A program made the translations under genes and the position numbers. Below, piece by piece: positions 17,881 through 26,152 of a stretch of DNA of 64,000 nt (its first letter is position 1; each line of letters opens with the position of its first letter). Origin of the DNA: Opitutaceae bacterium (GTDB taxonomy: Bacteria; Verrucomicrobiota; Verrucomicrobiia; Opitutales; Opitutaceae); the NCBI GenBank assembly GCA_016794625.1, contig JAEUGY010000046.1:62001-126000 (forward strand). Reading direction: 5' to 3'. Below the pieces are notes generated by a model. The model made no database searches. It was not told where the DNA came from and was given only the letters and a program-made list of their open reading frames with translations.

Positions 17881-17966
17881 GCCCCCGTGGCGGAATGGTA
17901 GACGCTGAGGACTTAAAATCCTTTGCCTGAAAAGGCGTGCCGGTTCGAGTCCGGCCGGGGGCACCA
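17881..17966 (+). tRNA. tRNA-Leu (UAA)
   Basis: The 86-base gene folds into a complete class II tRNA. Acceptor arm GCCCCCG pairs with CGGGGGC, the anticodon loop CTTAAAA holds anticodon TAA between stem bases GAGGA and TCCTT, and a long variable arm TGCCT-GAAA-AGGCG is typical of leucine tRNAs. The T arm is CCGG-TTCGAGT-CCGG. CCA is encoded (17964-17966). Its 3' end faces the sugar-acid locus. Confidence 0.97.
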
Positions 17967-18376
17967 ATGGAGGGAGATGGCGAAACGGGTTGATTTGCCC
18001 AAGATGCTCGACATTGCCGCCGCAGTGAGAGGAGGGCCGGAAGTGAGTGGCGGCGTTGATGCCTGGAAAGGCTGACAGTGATTTCCCGAGTTGCGCGATC
18101 GGTTGCAGTCGCCGCTTGAAGGCAATGAGGAGTCCCGCAGCCATGCCAACCGGCAGGAGCGCACGGGGCGAGTCAGGGACCGTGTAAGTGTAGGTGATCG
18201 TTGAGATCGTTTTCTCTGCCAGCGACTTTCCAGCGCAAGAACTCTTTCCGTCCCCGGCGGTGGAGGTGAACAAACGACCACGGGAGCTCCATCAAGAGAA
18301 ATGGCGCCGACTTCGACGGGAAGCCAAGACATGGCATCGGAAAGGCAACCGCGTCCAACCGCGGGTTCATCCCCAA
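17967..18376. other. 410-base stretch with a possible VPDS-CTERM remnant
   Basis: No intact gene is visible. On the minus strand, 18180 to about 18106 encodes VPDS, a hydrophobic stretch of about 15 residues (LLPVGMAAGLLIAF) and then KRR. This is the layout of the VPDSG/PEP-CTERM sorting tail recognised by exosortases in Verrucomicrobia. The frame has no stop after the Arg cluster and no convincing protein upstream (a stop lies at 18292-18294), so this is at best a decayed fragment. Confidence 0.3.
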
Positions 18377-19708
18377 TCAATCGACGACGCGCACCGTGCT
18401 CCTTTCGGAGGAGCGGAGCGAAAGATAGAGAAGACCGGCGGCCAACGCGATGCCCGCGAGGAACGTGAGCGAGACCGTCCAGTTGAAGCGTTGGGCGAGG
18501 AGCGGCATGACGAGGTTGGCGCAGAGTTCGCCGACAAGGTATCCTCCGAGACCCACGAACCCGACGGCCACGCCGGCCGCGCGGAGCGGCACGAGGTTGA
18601 GCGTGAGAACATTCACAATGAGCTGAGGACCATAGACGAGCATGCCCATCAAGCCGGCGCTGACCAGAAGCAGAGGGTAATTGCGATTGCCCATGTAGAA
18701 CACAATGAGGCCGGCGAGCGCGCCGAGACCGAGGCACCCGACAAGCGACTGGCGGTTGGGCAGCGCGACCGACAGCCAAGCAAAGAGAAACGAACCGGGA
18801 ACCGCGATCCACTCCAGCGAGCTGAACGCCATTGAGTACTGAGCGCGGGTGAAGCCCATTTCCGTCCCCAGGAAGGCGGGCATCCAGTTGAGAATGCCGA
18901 ACCGCAGGAAATAGAGCATGGCGTTGATTGCCGCCAGCGTCAGGATGACGCGACTGGTGAACACGTCGCGACGCACCAGCGCCCAGTAGGAAGTGGCCGG
19001 TTCGCCGCGCACCCGGGGGGAACCGGCTTCGCCGAACATGGTGTCCAGTGTGTCGAGACCTTCGACGTCGGGGCGGTCGCCGCCGATTCGCCAAAACAGG
19101 AAACTCAATGCGAGCACCACGACGCCGGGCACCCAGAAGGCGCTCGCGAGGTTATCCGGCCCGGTCCACCCCAGAAGTCCCGTGATGATGAGCGGGAGAC
19201 CCGCGCCACCGAGGTTTTGGGAGGTGTTCCAAATCGCGATGCCGGCGCCGCGCGACGTGTTGGGATACCAGTTTGCAATCATCGCCATCGAGGCGGGGGC
19301 GAGCGCGCCTTGGATGAGACCAAGGAACAGCATGGCCGCAAACAGCACCGGCAGACTGGTGGTGAAACCCACCGCGATGCACACGACTGCGCTGAGACCG
19401 AGAGCAAGGGCAAAGGTCTTCCGCAGGCTGGTTCGGTCGACGACCATGCCCATGACGAATTTGCCGACGCCGTACGTGACGGTGAATGCCGTGAGGATGA
19501 GCCCGACCTGCGTGAGCGACCATCCGTTGGCGAGCCGCAACGCCTCGCTGGTGAGCTTGAAGTTGTTGCGCACAAGGTAGGCGCAGACGTAGCCCGCGTA
19601 GGCGACGGCGAAGACGCACTTCCGTCGTGAAAGGTAGCGGGCAAACGTCTCGGGTTGCCTGCGCCGGTAGTTTTCCGACGCGGCGTGTTCAGCGTGAACG
19701 AAACTCAT
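18377..19708 (-). CDS. MFS permease, organophosphate:phosphate antiporter (OPA) type
   Basis: The 443-residue inner-membrane protein has about 12 hydrophobic helices. The N-terminal half shows the GlpT/UhpT/UhpC pattern: RYLSRRKCVFAVAYAGYVCAYLVRNNF, then KFVMGMVVDR between helices 2 and 3. OPA proteins exchange sugar phosphates or glycerol phosphate for inorganic phosphate, or sense them. It is the last gene of the long minus-strand operon of the LacI-controlled locus, eight bases after the secreted propeller protein. Transport of a phosphorylated or acidic sugar is likely; the substrate is not known. Confidence 0.85.
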   Translation of the reverse strand: MSFVHAEHAASENYRRRQPETFARYLSRRKCVFAVAYAGYVCAYLVRNNFKLTSEALRLANGWSLTQVGLILTAFTVTYGVGKFVMGMVVDRTSLRKTFALALGLSAVVCIAVGFTTSLPVLFAAMLFLGLIQGALAPASMAMIANWYPNTSRGAGIAIWNTSQNLGGAGLPLIITGLLGWTGPDNLASAFWVPGVVVLALSFLFWRIGGDRPDVEGLDTLDTMFGEAGSPRVRGEPATSYWALVRRDVFTSRVILTLAAINAMLYFLRFGILNWMPAFLGTEMGFTRAQYSMAFSSLEWIAVPGSFLFAWLSVALPNRQSLVGCLGLGALAGLIVFYMGNRNYPLLLVSAGLMGMLVYGPQLIVNVLTLNLVPLRAAGVAVGFVGLGGYLVGELCANLVMPLLAQRFNWTVSLTFLAGIALAAGLLYLSLRSSERSTVRVVD

Positions 19709-19715
19709 GGCAAGT

Positions 19716-20594
19716 TCAGTTCCCTGTGGTCGAGCTGCGCCCGACCCGGCCGGTGATGACCTGGCGTGCGCCCTTCAGGATGAGGTGAATCACTCCGGGC
19801 TCTGCGGGATCCCAAGCAAAGGCCTGACCCTCGGCTGTCATCGGGATCGTGGCCACCCAGCGGAGGGTGGAGGCGGAGGTTGGAAATTCGAGCACGCAGA
19901 GCTCTTTCTCGTCGTGGCCCGTGACGAAGAGAAAGCCATCGGGTCCCACGGCGCCGCCCGAAATGCTGAAGCCGCGTGATCCAAGATGCGCGAAAAGCGC
20001 GACCGGAAAGACCCAGCCGCGTCCAGTCGGGCGCCACTCGTCGTCATACTCCGCGAGCCGGGTCCAATGTTGGTCCTTTCCGGGTTCGCCACCCCGCTTC
20101 GCATAGTGAACGAAGCAGGCGATCCAGCGACCGTCCCGCCGGTCGATCCAGGTCAGGGAGCCATCGGTGCGGCCGAGGCTCACCGAGCCAAGATGCCGCA
20201 GCGTGCCGGGCTCCCAGATCTCGATCGAACTGACATGCGGCACCCCGGGATAGTTGGAATGGGCGCCGTAGAGCCGTCCGCGATACACAACCCCCGCGTT
20301 GACATGGGTGAGCGGCTCGCCCTCGGGGCAGCTCCAGGCGGCGAGTCTGTCCCCGCCGGACTTTCGATACTTGCCGAGATCGTGGTTCGAGATGACATAG
20401 AGAAACTCGTCATCGGCCGCGATCCCCTGACGGGCCTCGGGCGCCGGGAACCGTCGCAGCTCGGTAAAGGTCCAGGCGCCGGCCGCCGGGACCTGGATCT
20501 CGCGAGTGACAGGCGGCTCCGCCCCGGTCGCCAGTGAGGCGAGGGTCAGTACGAGGAAGAGCGAAACACGGGGTATCATGGTGGACGTGGGCAT
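19716..20594 (-). CDS. Secreted protein of unknown function, probable beta-propeller
   Basis: The 292-residue product has a signal peptide and then repeated segments with Trp/Gly/Asp patterns (for example DDEFLYVISNH, GRLYGAHSNYPG, PDGFLFVTGHDEKELCVLE) typical of propeller blades. I do not recognise a catalytic motif. Two starts are possible: 20594, or an ATG at 20579 which puts the signal peptide directly at the N-terminus. It sits between a TonB receptor and the OPA permease in the same operon, so a role in binding or processing the imported ligand is likely but unproven. Confidence 0.65.
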   Translation of the reverse strand: MPTSTMIPRVSLFLVLTLASLATGAEPPVTREIQVPAAGAWTFTELRRFPAPEARQGIAADDEFLYVISNHDLGKYRKSGGDRLAAWSCPEGEPLTHVNAGVVYRGRLYGAHSNYPGVPHVSSIEIWEPGTLRHLGSVSLGRTDGSLTWIDRRDGRWIACFVHYAKRGGEPGKDQHWTRLAEYDDEWRPTGRGWVFPVALFAHLGSRGFSISGGAVGPDGFLFVTGHDEKELCVLEFPTSASTLRWVATIPMTAEGQAFAWDPAEPGVIHLILKGARQVITGRVGRSSTTGN

Positions 20595-20679
20595 AGAGCC
20601 GATTCGAGGGCCGGACCGACCTCCGGATCTCCCGAGCGCTGCGGCTCGGGCCGGATGCTGCGGCTCCGGTCGTGGAGGG

Positions 20680-23487
20680 TCACTGGTTGAAGCTCACTCC
20701 GAAACGGGATTTCCAATGGTAGATCTCGTTGCCGGAGTTCCGAGCGGCGACCCCCGTGTATTCGTCGAGGGACTCCTCGTTCAGATTCAGGAACTCCGCG
20801 AAGACCCGGAACCGCTTGTTTATCCGGTAGCTGACCTTGGCGTCGATCGGGCGACGGCGTTCGGTGTAGGTATCCGTCGCAGCGCTGGCGCCGACCGCCG
20901 TCAGATAGGGACTGGTGAACGCCATCGCCACCCTTGCTTCGAATCCGTACTTCTCAAACAGAAGGGCGAAGTTGCCCACCTCGTCAGACTGCTTGAAGAA
21001 CGGCAGCTTGTCCGCCCGGGTGAAGAGCGTCGCGGAAGAATCCGTGACGGTGTAGTTGAGATTCACGCCGAAGCCGTCGAACGGCGAGGGCAGTGCGGTC
21101 AAGAACTGCTGGTAGTTCAACTCCGCCCCGGTGATCTGGCCGCGCTTGGCGTTCTCCGGCTGGGAAAGGACTACGCGATCGTAGTTCCGGCCGTCGATGA
21201 CAACGTTTGTCTGCACGAAGTTGCCGCCGTACACCGGGTTGTCGATGTCCTTGTTGAAGATCCCCACCGACACGATGCCGCCGCCCTTGAGGTAATATTC
21301 GAGAGAGAGGTCGAGGTTGGACGCCTTGTAGGGCTTCAGGTGCGAATTCCCGGTGCTGATGCTGCCGGTGTAGCGCCCGCTGCCCGCAGATGTCTCGATG
21401 TCGTCCACCACGCGCCGCGGTGCGAGGTCGGTGTAGTTGGGGCGCGCCAGTGTGTTGGTCCAGGCAATCCGGCCGACGAGGCGTTTGTTTGGACGCCACA
21501 CGAGATGAATTCCGGGCATGAGGTTGTCGTAACGGTTGGTGCCGGCGACGCGCCGGAAGACGCCGGAAAACGTCCCGCCGGGCGTGCTCAGGGCGTTGGC
21601 CGCGTAGTCGGCTGTGGTGTGTTCATAGCGGACACCGGCCAGGGCGTTCCAGGTCGTGCTGAGATTGACGCTGGCCATGCCATAGGCGGCCAGGACCTCC
21701 TCGGTGGCGTCGAAGTCGCCGGCCAGAGAGTTGTTGAGCGAACCGAGCGGATCGAACGCAAAACGGCCGGGGTTCGCCGTGAAGAACGCCTCGTTCGCGG
21801 GAAGATTGATGGTGGGGCCGAAGCGATAGCGGCCGTCGAAGTAGTTCGAGGGCTCGGCGCCGGCGAGGCCGGTCTCCGCCAGCGTCCACGCCGGACCGAG
21901 CAGATTGTAGTTCCGGTTGGTGCGGTCGTCGGCCTTGTCGCGCGAGACAAACTTGGCGCCGGCCTTCCAATAGCCGCTCTTGCTCCCGAGGCTGATCTCG
22001 CGCCGGAGATCTGTCTGGAAGGAGAGTACCCTTTCGCGTTCCAAATCGGAGCGGAAGCGCACGCGTCGGAACGGGTAGCTGGCGGGGTTGTAGAAGGCGG
22101 CGTTGGGTGTGACCACAAGGCGGCCGCTGGCGAGGGAGTAGCTGTTGGGGAACGCGCCGGAGGAGGAGCGGTATTCCCAGTCGTCGCGCTTAGGTACGTC
22201 GCGCTCGCCTTCGCTCGCCCCGGCCTGCCAGTTGAGCTGGTATCCGCCGATCAACTGGTGCGTCCCTTCCAGCGAGACTGCACGGATGCTGCCGGTCTGA
22301 TGATAGGAGCGAAACTCGCGTGTCGCGCGCCCCTGGCTGCTGGTGCCGCCAAGGGCGGAGTGGTTCGTGCGCACACCGAGCACGTGTTCGAAGTTGGTCT
22401 TCTGCCGGTCTTCCTCGTCGGTGAACTGGTTGTGATTCAGCCTCAACGCCAGGTCGTGGCCGGCTTTGGGGCGGAACTGCAGGGCGACATTCGCGCCCAT
22501 GCGTGCCCGCATGATGTCGTAGTCGAAGGACTCCTGAGTGAGCGGCGTCCAGATGTCGTTGAGGAGTGTCCAGGCGGGAGTGTCCGAGGTCTGCGACTTG
22601 AATTCCTTCTTTGAGTAGCTTGCGCCGACGACCAGGCCCCATTTGCCGGCGCGATCCAGGACCCGTCCGAACGTGATGCTCCCGTTTGGCGACGTGCGGC
22701 CGGAGAAGTCGTCATAGAAGCCGCTGGCGCTGCCGAAAAGAAAGCCCTCGGGCCGGTCAAAGGCGCTCTGCGTGACAATGTTGATGGCGCCTCCGATGGC
22801 GGTGCCGTCCATGTCGGGCGTCACCGCCTTGGTGACTTCGAGACGGGCAATGAGGTCGGCGGGCACCGAATCCATCGCCACGCCGCGGTTGCCGGCTTCG
22901 GAGGGCGTGCCAATCAGTTGGTTGTTGAGCGTGACGTTGTTCAACGCGGAATCGATGCCGCGGACCACGACATAGCGGCCCTCGTCCTGATCGATCTCGA
23001 CCGAGACGCCCGGCATGCGGCGCAGTGCCTCCGCGGCGTTGCCGTCGGGGAACTTGCCCATCGCGTCGGCGGCGACGGCGTCCATGATGCCGGCGGAGGA
23101 ACGTTTCATCTGCAGCGCGCGCGCCTGACCCTGGCGCTCGCCCTCGACCACGAAGGCGCCGAGCTTTACGATCTCAGCACCGAGTTTGAGTTCGGCCTGG
23201 TTCTCATCGCTGCCGGTCACCCGCACCCTTTGAGTGGCGTCATCAAGTCCGGCATAGGAAGCTCGCAAGGTGTACTCGCCGGGCGGAATCTCGGCAAAGG
23301 AGTACCTTCCGGCGGTGGTCGTCGTGGTTTCTCGTGCGAGTTCGACAATGGCCACTGCAGCATTGGGCAGCGGCGAGTTGTTGGTGGCATCCCTTACGTA
23401 TCCGGTGAGTGAGGCGGCGAGCATCACGCCGGGACCGCAGACGAGCCAAGTCAGGCTCGCGCGCAGCAGGTGGTGAGTGGTGTCCAT
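20680..23487 (-). CDS. TonB-dependent receptor with N-terminal carboxypeptidase-regulatory-like domain
   Basis: The 935-residue outer-membrane protein has a signal peptide, a CarboxypepD_reg-like domain (GYVRDATNNSPLPNAAV, about residues 30-110), a plug domain (FPDGNAAEALRRMPGVSVEID and YVVVRGIDSALNNVTLN, ~residues 140-190) and a long beta-barrel rich in aromatic-ended strands. It resembles the TonB-Xanth-Caul group that imports oligosaccharides. ATG at 23487 is chosen for the signal peptide. It lies downstream of the ACS permease in the LacI-controlled operon and is the second TonB receptor of that operon. The motif VKLGAFVVEGE just before the plug is the local version of the PFxV box seen in the other two receptors. 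Confidence 0.92.
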   Translation of the reverse strand: MDTTHHLLRASLTWLVCGPGVMLAASLTGYVRDATNNSPLPNAAVAIVELARETTTTTAGRYSFAEIPPGEYTLRASYAGLDDATQRVRVTGSDENQAELKLGAEIVKLGAFVVEGERQGQARALQMKRSSAGIMDAVAADAMGKFPDGNAAEALRRMPGVSVEIDQDEGRYVVVRGIDSALNNVTLNNQLIGTPSEAGNRGVAMDSVPADLIARLEVTKAVTPDMDGTAIGGAINIVTQSAFDRPEGFLFGSASGFYDDFSGRTSPNGSITFGRVLDRAGKWGLVVGASYSKKEFKSQTSDTPAWTLLNDIWTPLTQESFDYDIMRARMGANVALQFRPKAGHDLALRLNHNQFTDEEDRQKTNFEHVLGVRTNHSALGGTSSQGRATREFRSYHQTGSIRAVSLEGTHQLIGGYQLNWQAGASEGERDVPKRDDWEYRSSSGAFPNSYSLASGRLVVTPNAAFYNPASYPFRRVRFRSDLERERVLSFQTDLRREISLGSKSGYWKAGAKFVSRDKADDRTNRNYNLLGPAWTLAETGLAGAEPSNYFDGRYRFGPTINLPANEAFFTANPGRFAFDPLGSLNNSLAGDFDATEEVLAAYGMASVNLSTTWNALAGVRYEHTTADYAANALSTPGGTFSGVFRRVAGTNRYDNLMPGIHLVWRPNKRLVGRIAWTNTLARPNYTDLAPRRVVDDIETSAGSGRYTGSISTGNSHLKPYKASNLDLSLEYYLKGGGIVSVGIFNKDIDNPVYGGNFVQTNVVIDGRNYDRVVLSQPENAKRGQITGAELNYQQFLTALPSPFDGFGVNLNYTVTDSSATLFTRADKLPFFKQSDEVGNFALLFEKYGFEARVAMAFTSPYLTAVGASAATDTYTERRRPIDAKVSYRINKRFRVFAEFLNLNEESLDEYTGVAARNSGNEIYHWKSRFGVSFNQ

Positions 23488-23537
23488 AGTGAGTTGGGGT
23501 TCAGGTTGATGTCGGGGAAAATCGACCGCGCGCATGA

Positions 23538-24830
23538 CTAACGTTTGGGGGGAGCGCCGTCCGCCGGCCTGGCAAGGGAGAGGCCCAGCAGCCCCCCTGC
23601 CACCAGCACCACGCCGATGCCCTGCAGGCCGAGAGCGTAGCTGCCCGTGTGGTCGCGGATGAGTCCGAGGAGCGGTGGGAGCCCGACGCCGGCGAGATTC
23701 GCGACGGCGTTGATCAGCGCAATCGCACCGGCCGCCGCCGCGCCGCCGGCGAGGTACTCCGTGGTCACGGCCCAGAACACGGGTGTGACCGCCCAGTTTA
23801 AGCCCACCGCCAGAGCCAGAAACGCGTAGGTCGCGACCGCGTTGCCCGTCGCCACGCTCGCGATCAGCAGCACGCCGGCAGTGAGCAAAGGCAGGCCCAG
23901 GTGCAGGCGCCGCTCCCGCGAGGCGTCGGAGTGCCGGCCGTTGAGATACATGAACCCGGCGGCGAGCAGGAACGGCAACGCCGAGAGCAGGCTAACGACG
24001 AAATTCGGCTCACCCGAAAGTCCCTTGAGGATCTGCGGCAAGAACAGGGTCACTCCGATGGTCCCGAAGGCCTGGAGCAACCAGAACAGGCTCAACAGCC
24101 ACACCCGGCGGTCGACAAATGCGCTGCGCCAGCCGCCGCCATGATGGACCGGAGCGCGGGCGGACTCATCGGCGATTGCCCGCTGGAGCCATGCCGCCTG
24201 CAGGGACGAAAGCCACTTCGCCTCCGAAACCCGATCCGGCAGGTACCGCAGGACCGCCACACCGAGCAACACCGCCGGCAGTCCTTCGACGAAGTAGAGC
24301 CAGCGCCAGCCGGCGTATCCGAGCGCCCCATCCATGTGCAGCAGTGCGCCCGACAAGGGCAGGCCGACCACCGAGGCGAGCGCAGCCGCGATGTAGAAGA
24401 ACGACATCGCCCGGGCCCGGTCGCTTGAAGGAAACCATTGGCTTAGGTAGTAGATCACACCCGGTGTGAATCCGGCCTCGGCCGCGCCCAGCAGGAGCCG
24501 CATCGTGTAGAGTTGCCCGGCTGACTGAACGAACGCCATACCGCAGGCCACCAGCCCCCACGTGACCATGATGCGGGCGATCCAGCGGCGCGCTCCCACG
24601 CGAGCGAGGATGATGTTGCTCGGCACTTCGAAGAGAATGTAGGTGACGTAGAACAATCCGGCCCCGAGTCCGTACATGCGCGCGGACAAGCCCAGATCGG
24701 CGTTCATCTGTAGCGCCGCCACCGAGATGTTGGCCCGGTCGACATAGGCGACGAGATAGCAGACCATCAGAAACGGCAGCAGTCGCCGCGAAACGATGCG
24801 GATGGTTTCAGCGTGCAGCGAGGAGTTCAT
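23538..24830 (-). CDS. MFS transporter, anion:cation symporter (ACS) family, sugar-acid permease
   Basis: The 430-residue inner-membrane protein has 12 predicted helices with the ACS signature LVAYVDRANISVAALQMN after helix 1 and EAGFTPGVIYYLSQWFP near helix 4. The ACS family includes the D-galactonate transporter DgoT, the glucarate transporter GudP and phthalate permeases. Given the dgoD-dgoK-dgoA operon under the same predicted operator, import of galactonate or a related aldonate into the cytoplasm is the best guess. Its start overlaps the stop of the upstream aldolase gene by four bases (ATGA), so translation is coupled. Confidence 0.88.
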   Translation of the reverse strand: MNSSLHAETIRIVSRRLLPFLMVCYLVAYVDRANISVAALQMNADLGLSARMYGLGAGLFYVTYILFEVPSNIILARVGARRWIARIMVTWGLVACGMAFVQSAGQLYTMRLLLGAAEAGFTPGVIYYLSQWFPSSDRARAMSFFYIAAALASVVGLPLSGALLHMDGALGYAGWRWLYFVEGLPAVLLGVAVLRYLPDRVSEAKWLSSLQAAWLQRAIADESARAPVHHGGGWRSAFVDRRVWLLSLFWLLQAFGTIGVTLFLPQILKGLSGEPNFVVSLLSALPFLLAAGFMYLNGRHSDASRERRLHLGLPLLTAGVLLIASVATGNAVATYAFLALAVGLNWAVTPVFWAVTTEYLAGGAAAAGAIALINAVANLAGVGLPPLLGLIRDHTGSYALGLQGIGVVLVAGGLLGLSLARPADGAPPKR

Positions 24831-25666
24831 GCGAGGGCGGCGGAAGGGGTGGGAGTTTCACGTCGGGCGGGGCCGCCGGTGCGCAAGGTCGACAGCCCTT
24901 GGACGCACACCGTGGAGAGCATGGTGATATCGAGACTGTAGCCGATGAAACGGAAGCCCTCGGCCATCCGTCGCCTGACCTCGCCCACGTCGGGTGTGAC
25001 GACGTGAATGCCTGGTGTGATGGCGTGGCGGGCGCACGCGGCCAAGATCGTCGCCTGCGCGGCAAGGTAGTCAGGGTGTTCGAAGCGGGCCGTGATTCCC
25101 ATCGAGGCAGTAAGGTCGTAGGGGCCGATGAACGCGGCATCGACCCCCGGCACGGCCAGGATGGCGTCGATGTTCCGCACCGCATCGATGTGCTCAATCT
25201 GGACAGCCACGAGAGTCTCGTCATTCGCGCGCGCGCACTCGTCGGCGAGGCGCATCCCGTAGGAATTGGCGCGGCAGAATCCCACCCCGCGCGATCCCTC
25301 GGGCGGATATTTTGCGGCTTGCACGAGCAAAGAAGCCTCCTCGGGCGTCCGCACGAGGGGGGCCAGGATGCCGGCCGCTCCCGCGTCAAGATAGCGTTTC
25401 ACGAATGCATAGTCGACGCCGTGCAGCCGCACGATCGCGGCGCACTCCGGACGGCCCGAGCGAATGGCCTGGAACAAGGCCTGCGTCTGCGGCAGATCCA
25501 CCGCCGAGTGTTCCACATCCACGCAAAGGAAATCAAATCCTCCAGCCGCCATCAACTCAGCGACAATCGGGCTGCCACTGTTGATCCAGCTGCCGATCAG
25601 CGTATCGCCTGCGGCGAGGCGCCGGCGGAGAGGCGCGGGTCGGACGGTTTCGGTCGCGGCAATCAT
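24827..25666 (-). CDS. HpcH/HpaI family class II aldolase (2-keto-3-deoxy sugar acid aldolase)
   Basis: The 279-residue product cleaves 2-keto-3-deoxy acids to pyruvate and an aldehyde in a metal-dependent reaction. Family motifs are FLCVDVEHSAVDL (~residue 46), RLHGVD, APLVRTPEEA, and EHIDAVRNIDAI followed by FIGPYDLTASMG, which carry the Arg and the Glu/Asp metal ligands. Relatives are GarL (2-keto-3-deoxyglucarate), RhmA (2-keto-3-deoxyrhamnonate) and HpaI. In this locus it offers a non-phosphorylating exit in parallel with dgoK/dgoA. Its start overlaps the stop of the YhcH gene upstream by four bases (ATGA). Confidence 0.9.
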   Translation of the reverse strand: MIAATETVRPAPLRRRLAAGDTLIGSWINSGSPIVAELMAAGGFDFLCVDVEHSAVDLPQTQALFQAIRSGRPECAAIVRLHGVDYAFVKRYLDAGAAGILAPLVRTPEEASLLVQAAKYPPEGSRGVGFCRANSYGMRLADECARANDETLVAVQIEHIDAVRNIDAILAVPGVDAAFIGPYDLTASMGITARFEHPDYLAAQATILAACARHAITPGIHVVTPDVGEVRRRMAEGFRFIGYSLDITMLSTVCVQGLSTLRTGGPARRETPTPSAALA

Positions 25667-26139
25667 GATGGGGCAAACCGACCGATCGGGATCTTGACGA
25701 CCAGCTTGAGCACATCGTCGTGTCCTGCAATCCGGATCTTTCCGCGATGGGCGTCGACCGGCGTGTAGATGGAGAACATGCCGGCCGGCTTCACAACGCG
25801 AGACACCGTGGCCCCCGGGAAATGGAAAAGCAGGTCGCTCGCCGGATCGTAGTCCCCGTCATCCGTGAGCGTGGTGCGCGGCGCCCATTCGATGGCTTCT
25901 CCACCCGCGAGTGTGTATTGCAGGTCCACGTAGCGCCGGTGGGTTTCAAAGCGCGAACTCTCCGCTGCGCCCGTTGGGTAGCGCAACACGAGCGCATAGA
26001 TCTCATCGTCCCACAATCGATGTCGCCCCTCGCGCGGATCAGCCGGCAGTTGCCGAATCCACTGCACCGCCCGTGTCACGGTCTCACCCAGCACGGCAAG
26101 CCCCATTGACTCGAAGTCGCTCAGTCGGCCGTAGATCAT
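25663..26139 (-). CDS. YhcH/YjgK/YiaL family protein
   Basis: The 158-residue cupin-like product starts with MIYGRLSDF and contains RFETHRRYVDLQYTLAGGEAIEW with the conserved E-x-H-x5-D pattern. It ends with the metal-site segment around MFSIYTPVDAHRGKI. Members (NanQ, EbgC, YiaL) accompany sialic acid, galactoside or plant sugar-acid catabolism and are thought to act as sugar anomerases or accessory enzymes. ATG at 26139 is chosen by family alignment; a longer open frame upstream runs through the preceding gene and is noise. It is in the LacI-controlled operon, 13 bases after the glycoside hydrolase-like gene. Confidence 0.85.
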   Translation of the reverse strand: MIYGRLSDFESMGLAVLGETVTRAVQWIRQLPADPREGRHRLWDDEIYALVLRYPTGAAESSRFETHRRYVDLQYTLAGGEAIEWAPRTTLTDDGDYDPASDLLFHFPGATVSRVVKPAGMFSIYTPVDAHRGKIRIAGHDDVLKLVVKIPIGRFAPS

Positions 26140-26152
26140 AAATGGTCGTGGT

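Noticed and set aside
17913..19094. A 393-codon minus-strand frame ending in CPRPDSNRHAFSGKGF
   Set aside because: The PDSNRH end is the known artefact of translating the antisense of tRNA-Leu, and the rest lies in the wrong frame across the OPA permease.
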